In this document: in pieces, positions 56,147 through 64,000 of the stretch
Layout: each line of letters begins with the position of its first letter
Numbering within the stretch: position 1 is the first letter of the stretch
Assembly (NCBI GenBank): GCA_963769745.1
Contig: CAVYNB010000007.1
Coordinates: 1-64,000 of the forward strand
Length of the DNA stretch: 64,000 nt
Direction: 5' to 3'
Origin: JALORV01 sp963769745
Lineage (GTDB): Bacteria > Pseudomonadota > Gammaproteobacteria > Burkholderiales > Burkholderiaceae_F
Translations under genes and position numbers: made by a program
Notes under the pieces: model-generated
Database searches by the model: none
Told to the model about the DNA's origin: nothing
Seen by the model: only the letters and a program-made list of their open reading frames with translations

Positions 56147-56955
56147 ATGAGTGCATCGATCCCCCGTCGAACGACTGCATTCTGGCTGCAACTCGCTTTC
56201 ACCTTGCTCGTGTGTGCGTTCCTGATCGTGCCGGTCGGCCTGTCGATCATGGCCGGAGTGACCAAGGACATGTTCATCGGAATTGCCAGCGGCGTCACGC
56301 TGCAATGGCTGGTCAAGGTCTGGACCGACTATCGCCAAACTGTCTTCCTGTCGATCCAGATCGCACTGGCGTGCCTGGCATGCACTCTGGTTCTCGGCGT
56401 ACCCGCGGCCTACGTGCTGGCGCGCCGGCAGAACGCGTTCACGCGTGCCGTGGAGGAACTGCTGGTGATGCCGGTGGCCGTGCCCGGCCTCGCCACGGCA
56501 CTGGCACTGATCGTCACTTACGGCGGCTGGGGTGATTTCCGGCGCAGCTGGGTTTTCATCCTGGTCGGCCACGTGCTCTTTACGCTGCCCTTCATGGTGC
56601 GCAGCGTGCTGGCGGTGCTGAGCTCGATCGACCTCAGGACGCTGGAGGAGGGTGCGCGCAGCCTCGGAGCAAGCTTCGTGCAGCGCTTCTTCGGCGTCGT
56701 GCTGCCCAATTGTCGTGGCGGCATCCTCGCGGGATCGCTGATGGTGGTCACGCTGTCGCTGGGCGAGTTCAACATGACGCTGCTGCTTCACACTCCGCTC
56801 ACACAGACGCTGCCCGTCGGACTGGCCGACACCTACGCGTCGCTGCGGCTGGAGGTCGGCAGCGCCTACACGCTGATTTTCTTCATCATCATCATTCCCC
56901 TGCTGATCGCCATGCAATGGGCCGCGGCGCCGCCGGTGCGGCGCCGGCCCGTTGA
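56147..56955 (+). CDS. ABC transporter permease 2
   Basis: A second BPD-type permease with N-terminal helix FWLQLAFTLLVCAFLIVPVGLSIMAG and EAA motif EEGARSLGASFVQRFFGVVLPNCRGG, six helices in all. The open frame continues without a stop straight into the ATPase gene (ATG 56966). A normal-length permease of about 270 residues would end here; a one-base deletion upstream would bring in the TGA at 56953-56955, followed by a ribosome site (AGGACAAGG) for the ATPase. So an apparent permease-ATPase fusion is present as sequenced, but I read it as two genes. Confidence 0.82.
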
Positions 56956-56965
56956 GGACAAGGCA

Positions 56966-58004
56966 ATGAGCGGCACCGCGATTCGGCTCGAACGCTGCGG
57001 CAAGACCTTCGCCGACGGCACGCGCGCCCTCGATCCCGTGGACCTGGACTTCACCGCAGGGGAAACCGTGGTGCTGCTCGGCCCCAGCGGCTGCGGCAAG
57101 ACCACCACGCTGCGCATCGTGGCGGGGCTGGAGTTGCCGGATGCCGGAGGCCGAGTCCTGTTCGACGGCGCCGACGTCACCGCGGTGCCGATCGAGCGAC
57201 GCAATGTCGGCATGGTGTTCCAGAGTTATGCGCTGTTCCCCAACATGTCGGTCGAGGAGAACGTCGCCTACGGCCTCAAGGTCCGCGGCATGCCGGCCGC
57301 GGAGCGCGACCAGCGCGCACGCGAGATGCTGGCGATGATGCAGATCGCGCCTCTGGCGGCCCGCAGTATCGATCAGCTGTCCGGTGGCCAGCGTCAGCGG
57401 GTGGCCCTGGCACGCGCGCTTGCACCTCGACCCGCGTGTGCTGCTGCTCGACGAACCCCTGACCGCGCTGGACGCCCGCCTGCGCGACACGCTGCGCGTG
57501 GAAATCAACCGGCTGCTGCGCGGGCTGGGAATCACGACCGTGTATGTGACGCACGACCAGGCCGAAGCGATGGCGCTGGGCGATCGCATCGTGGTGATGG
57601 ATCACGGCCGCATTGCGCAGATAGGCACTCCCCGCCAGATCTACGAGGCACCAAGCACGCGTTACGTGGCCGAGTTCATCGGCACGATGAACGTCGTGCA
57701 CGGCGATATTCGCGCTGGCGTGCTGCAATTCGCAGGCGGGGTCCTGCCTCTGCGGGACGGCGCCATCGACGGCAGCGGTGAAGCGATGTTCCGTCCGGAG
57801 GACCTGTTGCTCGCCACGGCAGGCGGCCCGAATCAATTCAGCGGCCAGGTGCTGGCGAGCCTCTTCCAGGGAGATCACACGCGGCTGGAAGTCGACATTG
57901 GAACGGGCAAGCCGATCGTGGCGCGCATCGCCCAGCGGCGCGATTTCGTGATCGGCGAGCGGCTGACCTTTACGCTGTCGACGCCCGCGATCCGGATGCC
58001 ATAA
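56966..58004 (+). CDS. ABC transporter ATP-binding protein (frameshifted)
   Basis: A PotA/FbpC-type importer ATPase with C-terminal TOBE region. Walker A LGPSGCGKTTTLRIVAG, Q-loop MVFQSYALFPNMSVEENV, signature QLSGGQRQRVALARAL, Walker B LLLDEPLTALDARLRD and H-loop YVTHDQAEAMAL are complete once one extra T at about 57421 is removed. The C-terminal 130 residues (FIGTMNVVHGDI...MFRPEDLLL) form the regulatory/TOBE domain. Corrected length is about 345. It energises the two permeases. It is followed by a metallophosphoesterase 18 bases later. Confidence 0.9.
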
Positions 58005-58021
58005 CCCCGAGACCTTCTTCC

Positions 58022-58837
58022 ATGCTGCTTGCCCAGATTTCCGACATGCACATCAAGCCGCAGCGGCGGCTTGCCTACGGTGTGGTCGATACCGCCGCGA
58101 TGCTGGAGCAATGCGTCGCGGCGATCCTGAAGCTCAAGCAGCGGCCGGATGCCGTCATCGCCACCGGGGACCTGGTGGATCTCGGACGGCCGGAGGAGTA
58201 CGGACTGCTGCGGGAGATCCTCGCTCCGCTGTCATCGATGCCGCTGTACCTGCTGCCCGGCAACCATGATGAACGCGGCGCACTGCGCGCATCCTTTCCG
58301 GATCACGACTACCTGCGCCAATGGGAGCCCTTTGTGCAGTACGCGATCGAGGATCACGCGTTGCGCATCGTCGGGCTGGACACGGTGATCCCGGGCCAGG
58401 GCGGCGGTGAGCTCTGCTCCGCACGGCTCGCCTGGCTCGACCGCACGCTGGCGCAAAGCGATCGTCCGACGGTGGTCGCGCTGCATCACCCGCCCTTTGT
58501 GACCGGGATCGGGCACATGGATCGCGTGTGCCTTACCAACACCGATGCACTGGCGCAGGTGTTGACGCGCCATCCCCAGGTGGCGCGCGTCATCGCGGGC
58601 CACCTGCACCGGCCCATCCTCTGCCAGTTCGGCGGAACTGTCGCCAGCGTGTGCCCGAGTCCCGCGCACCTGGTGGCGCTTGACCTGTCGACAGACGCAC
58701 CGGACGACTTCGTGATGGAGCCGCCCGGGTTTCAGTTGCACGTGCAGACCGACAGCGGCCTGGTGACCCATACCGCGTACATCGGTGACTTTGCAGGCCC
58801 GTATCCGTTCCGCGAGGGCGGGCGACTGATCGACTAG
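58022..58837 (+). CDS. Metallophosphoesterase (Icc/CpdA/GpdQ-like phosphodiesterase)
   Basis: A 271-residue calcineurin-like enzyme with the full set of metal-binding blocks: AQISDMHI (D-x-H), ATGDLVDLG (GDxxD), LPGNHDERG (GNHD), VVALHHPPF and VIAGHLHRP (GHxH). Family members hydrolyse cyclic nucleotides or glycerophosphodiesters with Mn/Fe. It is the fifth gene of the ABC operon, which suggests that it cleaves the imported compound in the cytosol. A glycerophosphodiester or other phosphodiester is a reasonable guess but is not demonstrated. No signal peptide is seen. Confidence 0.9.
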   Translation: MLLAQISDMHIKPQRRLAYGVVDTAAMLEQCVAAILKLKQRPDAVIATGDLVDLGRPEEYGLLREILAPLSSMPLYLLPGNHDERGALRASFPDHDYLRQWEPFVQYAIEDHALRIVGLDTVIPGQGGGELCSARLAWLDRTLAQSDRPTVVALHHPPFVTGIGHMDRVCLTNTDALAQVLTRHPQVARVIAGHLHRPILCQFGGTVASVCPSPAHLVALDLSTDAPDDFVMEPPGFQLHVQTDSGLVTHTAYIGDFAGPYPFREGGRLID

Positions 58838-59335
58838 CGACCAAGGAAACCGCCCTGCTTCGCTGGGAGTGCTTACGTCGGGCTCAGGTAGCCACCCAGG
58901 CGCGGCTACATACCCTCGCTTCCGTTCGGATGAACCGAGAGCACTTGCGGGCTGTTCGGTTCAGCACGGCATGTGGCTCTCTTCGAAATCGAAGTAAGTG
59001 ACGTAGTCACGACTCCTGCTGTTCGCCACCAGCGCGAGGACGATTACTTGTAGGGAGTCAGGGCCGCTTCGTTGGGATGATCCAACACTAGGTCGGCCGA
59101 ATGGACTCCCCCAAAGGAATCAGCTTCCTGACTGTTGCAGGCCGCGGCACACGATAGAGTCGGCCAGACCGGTTCTCACTGTTATTCGCGCGGATATCGC
59201 AGTCCGAGCTTCTCGGTCTTACTGCCTGTCCGCCGCGTCCCCATCGTATTGAAAACCAACCTTCAATCTCTCCAAAAGTCCTGCGCACAGACCAGGGTTG
59301 TCGCCGTCTTCACTGCGCTAGGCAAGGGAGCGCAC
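58838..59335. other. 498-base gene-free region with tandem dyads
   Basis: It has lower GC than its flanks, with no convincing gene. Two adjacent perfect inverted repeats, CTTCGA-AA-TCGAAG (58981-58994) and GTGAC-GTA-GTCAC (58998-59010), are the only clear structures. A 23-codon frame from 58931 has no ribosome site. It may be a long regulatory region for the apbE-haem cluster or the remains of a lost gene. Confidence 0.4.
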
Positions 59336-60334
59336 GTGCTAGGGCCGCTGCGCAGCCTGGCGCGGCGCCCAGCCGAGGCCATCGGACCCGCCGGGCGCTG
59401 GTTCAGCCGTGACGAGGCGATCATGGGCACGGCGATCCACGTCGAGCTGTGGGGTGAAGATCGCGCCGAGGCCGCCGCGGCCATCGACTCGGTGATGCAC
59501 GAGATGCACCGGATCGATGCGCTGATGAGTCACTACAAGGACTCGTCGGAGCTGTCGCGCGTCAATCGAGACGCCGCCCGTCAGCCGGTCCAGGTGAGTG
59601 CAGAACTCTTCGACCTGCTGGCGCGATCGATCGCGTTTTCGAAGCTGTCAGGCGGAGCCTTCGACATCACCTACGCGAGTGCCGGCCACCTGTACGACTA
59701 TCGCAAGCACATCCGGCCGACGGAGGAGCAGTTGGCGGCCGTCCGCGAGGCGATCGACTATCGCCATCTTCAGCTGGACTGCGAAGCTCGCAGCGTGCGG
59801 TTTGCCCACGAGGGTGTGCGCATCGACCTGGGCGGTTTCGCGAAGGGCTACGCCGTCGACAACGGGGCCGCGATCCTCGCGCGCCTGGGTGTGCGCCATG
59901 CGGTGGTGGCGGCAGGCGGCGACAGCCGGATGCTGGGTGATCGTTGCGGCCGGCCGTGGACCGTCGGTGTGCGCGATCCGCGCCGGGACGGTGAAATCGT
60001 CGCGCTGCTGCCGCTCGAGGACGTCGCCGTTTCCACTTCGGGCGACTACGAACGCTATTTCGACGACGGCGACGAGCGCTGCCATCACCTGATCGATCCG
60101 CGGACCGGCAAGTCGCCGCACGCCGTGCAAAGCGTCACGGTGATCGCGCCCGACGGACTGACCAGTGAGGCGCTCTCGAAGACGGTTTTCGTGCTGGGCG
60201 TCGAGCGGGGCATGCGGATCGTCGAGTCGGTACCGCAGGCGGACGCGGTGGTCATCGACGCGGCCGGAAAGCTGCATTTCTCGGCGGGTCTGGTCGCAGG
60301 CGCAGGTCTGGGAAGTCCCGTGCGGAACTCATGA
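59336..60334 (+). CDS. apbE: FAD:protein FMN transferase, ApbE family
   Basis: A 332-residue protein that covalently attaches FMN to Thr/Ser in target proteins on the periplasmic side. The conserved MGTAIHVELWG, RIDALMSHYKDSSELSRVN, GGFAKGYAVDNGAAIL, AAGGDSRMLG, STSGDYERYF and the Mg-site HLIDPRTGKSPHAVQSVTV are all present. The GTG at 59336 follows AGGGAG; the frame is open from 59135 but unconserved there. An obvious signal peptide is absent, and with this start a Sec/lipoprotein route is unclear. It precedes the multi-haem genes by 129 bases, which suggests a role in a flavin/haem electron-transfer chain. Its flavinylated partner is not in the window. Confidence 0.9.
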   Translation: MLGPLRSLARRPAEAIGPAGRWFSRDEAIMGTAIHVELWGEDRAEAAAAIDSVMHEMHRIDALMSHYKDSSELSRVNRDAARQPVQVSAELFDLLARSIAFSKLSGGAFDITYASAGHLYDYRKHIRPTEEQLAAVREAIDYRHLQLDCEARSVRFAHEGVRIDLGGFAKGYAVDNGAAILARLGVRHAVVAAGGDSRMLGDRCGRPWTVGVRDPRRDGEIVALLPLEDVAVSTSGDYERYFDDGDERCHHLIDPRTGKSPHAVQSVTVIAPDGLTSEALSKTVFVLGVERGMRIVESVPQADAVVIDAAGKLHFSAGLVAGAGLGSPVRNS

Positions 60335-60463
60335 CTATGGCCTAGCGCCATCACTCGCAGGATCGATCAAACCATGAATCAGCCACTACATCACGCAATC
60401 AACGCGAGCATGTCTCGGGACAATTCCAGCGTCCCGCATCCGCGAGGTTCCATGGAGGCCATC

Positions 60464-63400
60464 ATGAGGGACATCCACGTTCGGAGTTGGTCGGCTGCGT
60501 TCGCGCTTGCGGCCGCCATCGGCATTGCGGGTTGCTCCGGCTCGAGCACGGATTCGGAGAGCACGCTCACCGTGGCCGGCGACGCTCCGATCGCCTACGC
60601 CAAGCGGTCGACGGCGTTGAACATGAACCCCACCAACGGGGCTCCGTTTGCCGCCGGCGGGGACCTGATGATCCGCGAGAAGTCCTCGCCGAGCGCGCCC
60701 GAAGTCAATGTCACCGCGGCGATCACGCAGGGCAAGGGTGACGTGTCCGATCCCGAGGTCTCGTACGACGGCAAGAAGATCGTGTTCGCGATGCGCTGCC
60801 CGACCAGCAATACGTCGAGCGTCGGCGGCGTGGCGGCCTGTACCGGTCGCTGGAACATCTGGGAATACGACATGAACGCCGGCCTGACGACCGGCACGTT
60901 CCGCCGCATCACCAGTTCGACGACCGATGACGATGTCGATCCGGCCTACCTGCCGGCTGACCGCGGCTTCGTGTTCGCCTCGAACCGCCAGACCACCACC
61001 AAGACCCAGGCGCTCGGCCAGAGCTACTACGCCGTCGACGAGTACGAGCGCGAGCGGGTGCTCAACCTGCACACGGTCGACCGCAACGGCGGCGCGATCA
61101 CCCAGATCTCGTCCAACCAGAGCCATGACCGCAATCCGGTGGTGCGGCCCAACGGGGACATCATGTTCTCGCGCTGGGAGCACGTCGGCCCGCGCAACCG
61201 CTTCGCCATTTTCCGTGTGAAGCCCGACGGCACCGACATGTTCGTGCTCTACGGCGCGCACAGCGGCGGCAACAGCTTCCTGCACCCGCGCGACATGGAT
61301 TCGCGCGGCGCCTACGCCGGCAAGGTGGTGTCGTCACTGATGCCGCTGTCGGGCACACAGGAGGGCGGGGCGCTGATGCTGATCGACGCCGCCAACTATT
61401 CCGAGCAGAACACGCCGGCCAACGCCCAGGTGATCGGGCAGGGCGGCCAGGCGCAGTGGACCGCGAAGGAAATCGATCTCGGCCGCGGCCTGTCGGAGTT
61501 CGGCCGCATCTCGGCGCCGTACCCGCTGTGGGATAGCACCAACCGCGTGCTGGTCGCCTATCGCCCCTGCGAGGTGACGCGCAATGGCGTGGTCGTGCCC
61601 TGCGTCACGTTGACCGATGCGGAACGCGCGATGCTCGCCGACGACACGATGTCGCGTGCCCAGCAGGCACTGCAGCCGGTGCAGGACAACGCGCCGGCGG
61701 TCTACTCGATCTACATGGTCGATCCGGCCAAGCAGACCTTCCTGATCGTCGCGTCACCGCCGCCCGGCTTCATGTACACGGACCCGGTCGCCATCCAGGC
61801 GCGGCCGGAACCGAATGCCTCGCAGCCGACCGTCGTCGACGAGGCGCTCAAGGCGCAGAACCTGGCGCTGATCGAGGTGCGCAGCGTGTACGACACGGAC
61901 GGGCTCGATCGCATGGGCGACTCGATGCTGGCACCGGTCGATCTTCCGGCCGGGTGCACTGCGGCCATCGCCAAGACGGCGCCGATCGACCACACCGACA
62001 CGCGCTCGCAGGTGCCGCACCTCGTCAGGATGAAGGACCCGGCCGATTCCGCTTATCGCTGCGCGCCGGCGTACTTCGTGCGCGCGTTCCGCGCGGTCGC
62101 GCCGCAGGCGAACGCGATGGGCATGCGCGAGGCGATCGGCGAAACCGAGTTCGAGCCGCAGCAGATCCTCGGCTACGCGCCGGTCGAACCCGACGGTTCG
62201 TTCAAGTTGCTGGTGCCCGCGGACACGCCGCTGGGTCTGGCGATCCTCGACGCCAAGGGGCGCGCGATCCAGACGCACCTGAACTGGATCCAGGTGCGGC
62301 CCGGCGAACGACGCACCTGCGACGGTTGCCACAGCCCGCGCCGCGGCGCTTCGCTGAACTCGGGCGCGATCGTCAATTCACTGCCGGCGGCGCTGATGCC
62401 GGCGATGGCTGCCGCGCACCAGTCCGGCGAGACGATGGCTTCCACGCGCACGCGCATGGACGCGACGGCACTGAACCTCGGCACGGATCTCGTCCATGCC
62501 GACAACTGGGCAGACACGAGCAAGGCCGGCGTCACCGCGCGCCCGGGCATCATCGTGCGTTACACGGGCAACACCAACGCCGCGGACGATCTCGCCACCG
62601 CGGTGCCCACCAACGGCATCATCAACTACCCGGATCACATCCAGCCGCTGTGGACGCGTACCCGCGGAGCCAACGGCGTCAACACCTGCACCACCTGCCA
62701 CAGCGACACGGCAAAGCTGGACCTGCGCGCCTCGGTCTCCGGTACCGGGCGACTGGTGTCCTATGAGGAACTGCTGGTCGGCGACCCGGTGATCGACCAG
62801 GCCACGGGGCAGCCGGTCACGCGGCTCGAGGATGGCGTCCCCGTCATCGTTCGCAATTCGCCGCTGGTGGACAACATGGCCGGCAATGCGCTCGGCATGA
62901 CGCGTGCAAGCCGCCTGGGCGAAATCATGTTCGGCGAGTCGCTGAAGGCGTCGGCTGCCGCGCGCACCGCTCATCCGAATCCGCCGGCCAGCGCGCCCGA
63001 TCACTCGACACTGCTGAATGCCGCCGAGAAGCGGCTGATCACCGAGTGGATGGACCTCGGTGGACAGTATTTCAACAATGTCTCGGCCAGTAACAGCCCG
63101 GTGCGCACTGCGACGCCGCTGTCGCGCAGTGCGTTCGATGCGAACGTCTATCCGGTGATCAAGGCCAGTTGCGTGATCTGCCATCAGCCGACCGGCAACG
63201 GCGGCGCAGCCCAGACCGGACAGTCGTACCTGCGCAACCGCTATGTCCTGACGGGCGATGCGGAAGGCGATTACAACGTCACGCTGACGATGGTCTCCAA
63301 TGCCTGCAACGCCGCCACGGTTGCGTCGAACGCGCTGCTGCAACGGCCATCGACCGTGCCCCATCCGGCCGGCGCCATCGGTCAGGCCACCGCGGTGCTT

Positions 63401-63466
63401 CCGACCGGCAGTGCCGGCTACAACGCGATCGCGACGTGGATCAGCACGGGGTGCAGCACTCCATGA
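60464..63466 (+). CDS. Three-haem, beta-propeller lipoprotein resembling HzsA-related (PD40) proteins
   Basis: A 1000-residue exported lipoprotein: signal MRDIHVRSWSAAFALAAAIG with lipobox IAGC24. The first 400 residues contain PD40/TolB-like propeller repeats (DVSDPEVSYDGKKIVFAMR, WNIWEYDMNAG, DDDVDPAYLPADRGFVFASNRQ, SHDRNPVVRPNGDIMFSRWEHVGPRNRFAIFRVKPDG). Three c-type haem sites follow: C619DGCH, C742TTCH and C903VICH. The arrangement recalls the hydrazine-synthase alpha-like family found outside anammox bacteria. The start at ATG 60464 has GGAGG six bases before it, better than earlier ATGs. Periplasmic or surface electron transfer is likely; the reaction is unknown. It overlaps the next lipoprotein gene (ATGA). 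Confidence 0.75.
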   Translation: MRDIHVRSWSAAFALAAAIGIAGCSGSSTDSESTLTVAGDAPIAYAKRSTALNMNPTNGAPFAAGGDLMIREKSSPSAPEVNVTAAITQGKGDVSDPEVSYDGKKIVFAMRCPTSNTSSVGGVAACTGRWNIWEYDMNAGLTTGTFRRITSSTTDDDVDPAYLPADRGFVFASNRQTTTKTQALGQSYYAVDEYERERVLNLHTVDRNGGAITQISSNQSHDRNPVVRPNGDIMFSRWEHVGPRNRFAIFRVKPDGTDMFVLYGAHSGGNSFLHPRDMDSRGAYAGKVVSSLMPLSGTQEGGALMLIDAANYSEQNTPANAQVIGQGGQAQWTAKEIDLGRGLSEFGRISAPYPLWDSTNRVLVAYRPCEVTRNGVVVPCVTLTDAERAMLADDTMSRAQQALQPVQDNAPAVYSIYMVDPAKQTFLIVASPPPGFMYTDPVAIQARPEPNASQPTVVDEALKAQNLALIEVRSVYDTDGLDRMGDSMLAPVDLPAGCTAAIAKTAPIDHTDTRSQVPHLVRMKDPADSAYRCAPAYFVRAFRAVAPQANAMGMREAIGETEFEPQQILGYAPVEPDGSFKLLVPADTPLGLAILDAKGRAIQTHLNWIQVRPGERRTCDGCHSPRRGASLNSGAIVNSLPAALMPAMAAAHQSGETMASTRTRMDATALNLGTDLVHADNWADTSKAGVTARPGIIVRYTGNTNAADDLATAVPTNGIINYPDHIQPLWTRTRGANGVNTCTTCHSDTAKLDLRASVSGTGRLVSYEELLVGDPVIDQATGQPVTRLEDGVPVIVRNSPLVDNMAGNALGMTRASRLGEIMFGESLKASAAARTAHPNPPASAPDHSTLLNAAEKRLITEWMDLGGQYFNNVSASNSPVRTATPLSRSAFDANVYPVIKASCVICHQPTGNGGAAQTGQSYLRNRYVLTGDAEGDYNVTLTMVSNACNAATVASNALLQRPSTVPHPAGAIGQATAVLPTGSAGYNAIATWISTGCSTP

Positions 63467-64000
63467 TCCTGGAACGGGCGGGGGCCTTCTTTGCAGAACA
63501 TCGAAACAGTCTGGCGGCAGCCAGCCTCGCTGCATTCGTGCTGGCTGCGTGCGGAGGCGACGGCGGAAATCCGCTCGACAACCCGCCGACGGTGGCGAAC
63601 CCGACCACGACGAGCGGACAGAAGCTGTCATTCGTGTACTTCCAGAAGTGCGTCCAGCCGGTCTTCCTGAAGCAGCTGCAGATCAACCAGAACGGCGTGA
63701 TCTCCACCAACACCTGCGCCGCCGCGGGGTGTCACGACAACGGGACAGGTACCGGAGGAGCCTTCCGGCTGCTGGGCAATGCGCCGACGGTGGATCTGTC
63801 GAACCCGGCCAACACGGCCGACGTGATTCGCACCACGGACATGTACAAGAATTTTTACTCGTCGCAGGGCGAGGTGGTGTTCGGCGCGCCGCTGTCGAGT
63901 CGGCTGCTGACCAAGCCGCTCACGCTCAACGTCCTGCACGGCGGCGGCCTCATTTTCCTGAGTGAAAGTGACCCGAACGTCATGCTGATCCGCTACTGGA
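63463..64000 (+). CDS. Putative c-haem lipoprotein (3' truncated)
   Basis: The open frame runs from ATG 63463, overlapping the stop of the three-haem gene by four bases, to the window end (179 codons seen). The N-terminus has a lipobox LAAC30. A candidate haem site is C85-AAAG-C90-H91, which is the CX4CH spacing rather than the usual CXXCH; it lies in ISTNTCAAAGCHDNGTG. This N-terminal part resembles the haem-containing N-termini of DUF-type cytochrome lipoproteins. It is translationally coupled to the upstream gene and probably forms a complex with it. The remainder and the stop are outside the window. Confidence 0.75.
   Translation, partial: MILERAGAFFAEHRNSLAAASLAAFVLAACGGDGGNPLDNPPTVANPTTTSGQKLSFVYFQKCVQPVFLKQLQINQNGVISTNTCAAAGCHDNGTGTGGAFRLLGNAPTVDLSNPANTADVIRTTDMYKNFYSSQGEVVFGAPLSSRLLTKPLTLNVLHGGGLIFLSESDPNVMLIRYW

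Noticed and set aside
58931..59002. A 23-codon ATG frame (MNREHLRAVRF...) in the 58.9 kb gap
   Set aside because: No ribosome site, no similarity to any peptide I know, and it overlaps a dyad.

Overview
The window looks like a piece of a high-GC betaproteobacterial chromosome, most likely Burkholderiales or a near relative. The evidence is gene order: tRNA-Leu–tig–clpP–clpX–lon–hupB–tRNA-Val–tRNA-Asp–ppiD and tsaB–rimI–udg–lplT–alr–radA are betaproteobacterial arrangements, and a PEP-CTERM protein, hpnCDE, TRAP and oxoprolinase genes fit the same group. This placement is inference; no 16S rRNA gene is present.

Layout. 1-5.3 kb: a tightly packed plus-strand operon, cut by the window edge, of a GSA-aminomutase-like aminotransferase, an ATP-grasp ligase, a FemAB/GNAT-like transferase and a TPP enzyme of unknown pathway. 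5.4-6.4 kb: a PEP-CTERM protein behind a near-consensus sigma-54 promoter. 6.4-9.1 kb: a short-Q-loop bd-type oxidase and tRNA-Asn. 9.4-21.2 kb: a methyltransferase, an aromatic aminotransferase, uvrB, a tyrosine phosphatase and the tsaB-to-radA housekeeping block. 21.2-24.3 kb: hpnCDE, which make squalene. 24.4-33.2 kb: the protein-quality-control block. 33.2-38.5 kb: mnmH, tesA, a YbbA-like ATPase, the NAD(P)HX repair enzyme and dadA. 38.5-45.2 kb: a TRAP transporter divergent from a fused hydantoinase/5-oxoprolinase. 45.3-50.6 kb: an HDOD protein and purL. 50.7-53.9 kb: an OmpH/Skp-like protein, an unknown membrane-anchored protein and an M20 amidohydrolase. 54.3-58.8 kb: an ABC importer operon ending in a metallophosphoesterase. 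59.3-64 kb: ApbE followed by a three-haem, beta-propeller lipoprotein resembling HzsA-related proteins, and a second putative c-haem lipoprotein running off the end.

A global caveat: at least a dozen conserved genes are broken by single-base indels, mostly one-base insertions (TPP enzyme, methyltransferase, tsaB, tig, lon, ppiD twice, mnmH, dadA three times, ABC permease and ATPase). Several are essential or near-essential, so sequencing or assembly error is more likely than gene decay. These are annotated here as single genes spanning the shift.

The least explained parts are the first four-gene operon, the ApbE/multi-haem lipoprotein cluster at the right edge, the sigma-54-controlled PEP-CTERM gene, and a hairpin-rich leader in front of the ABC operon.
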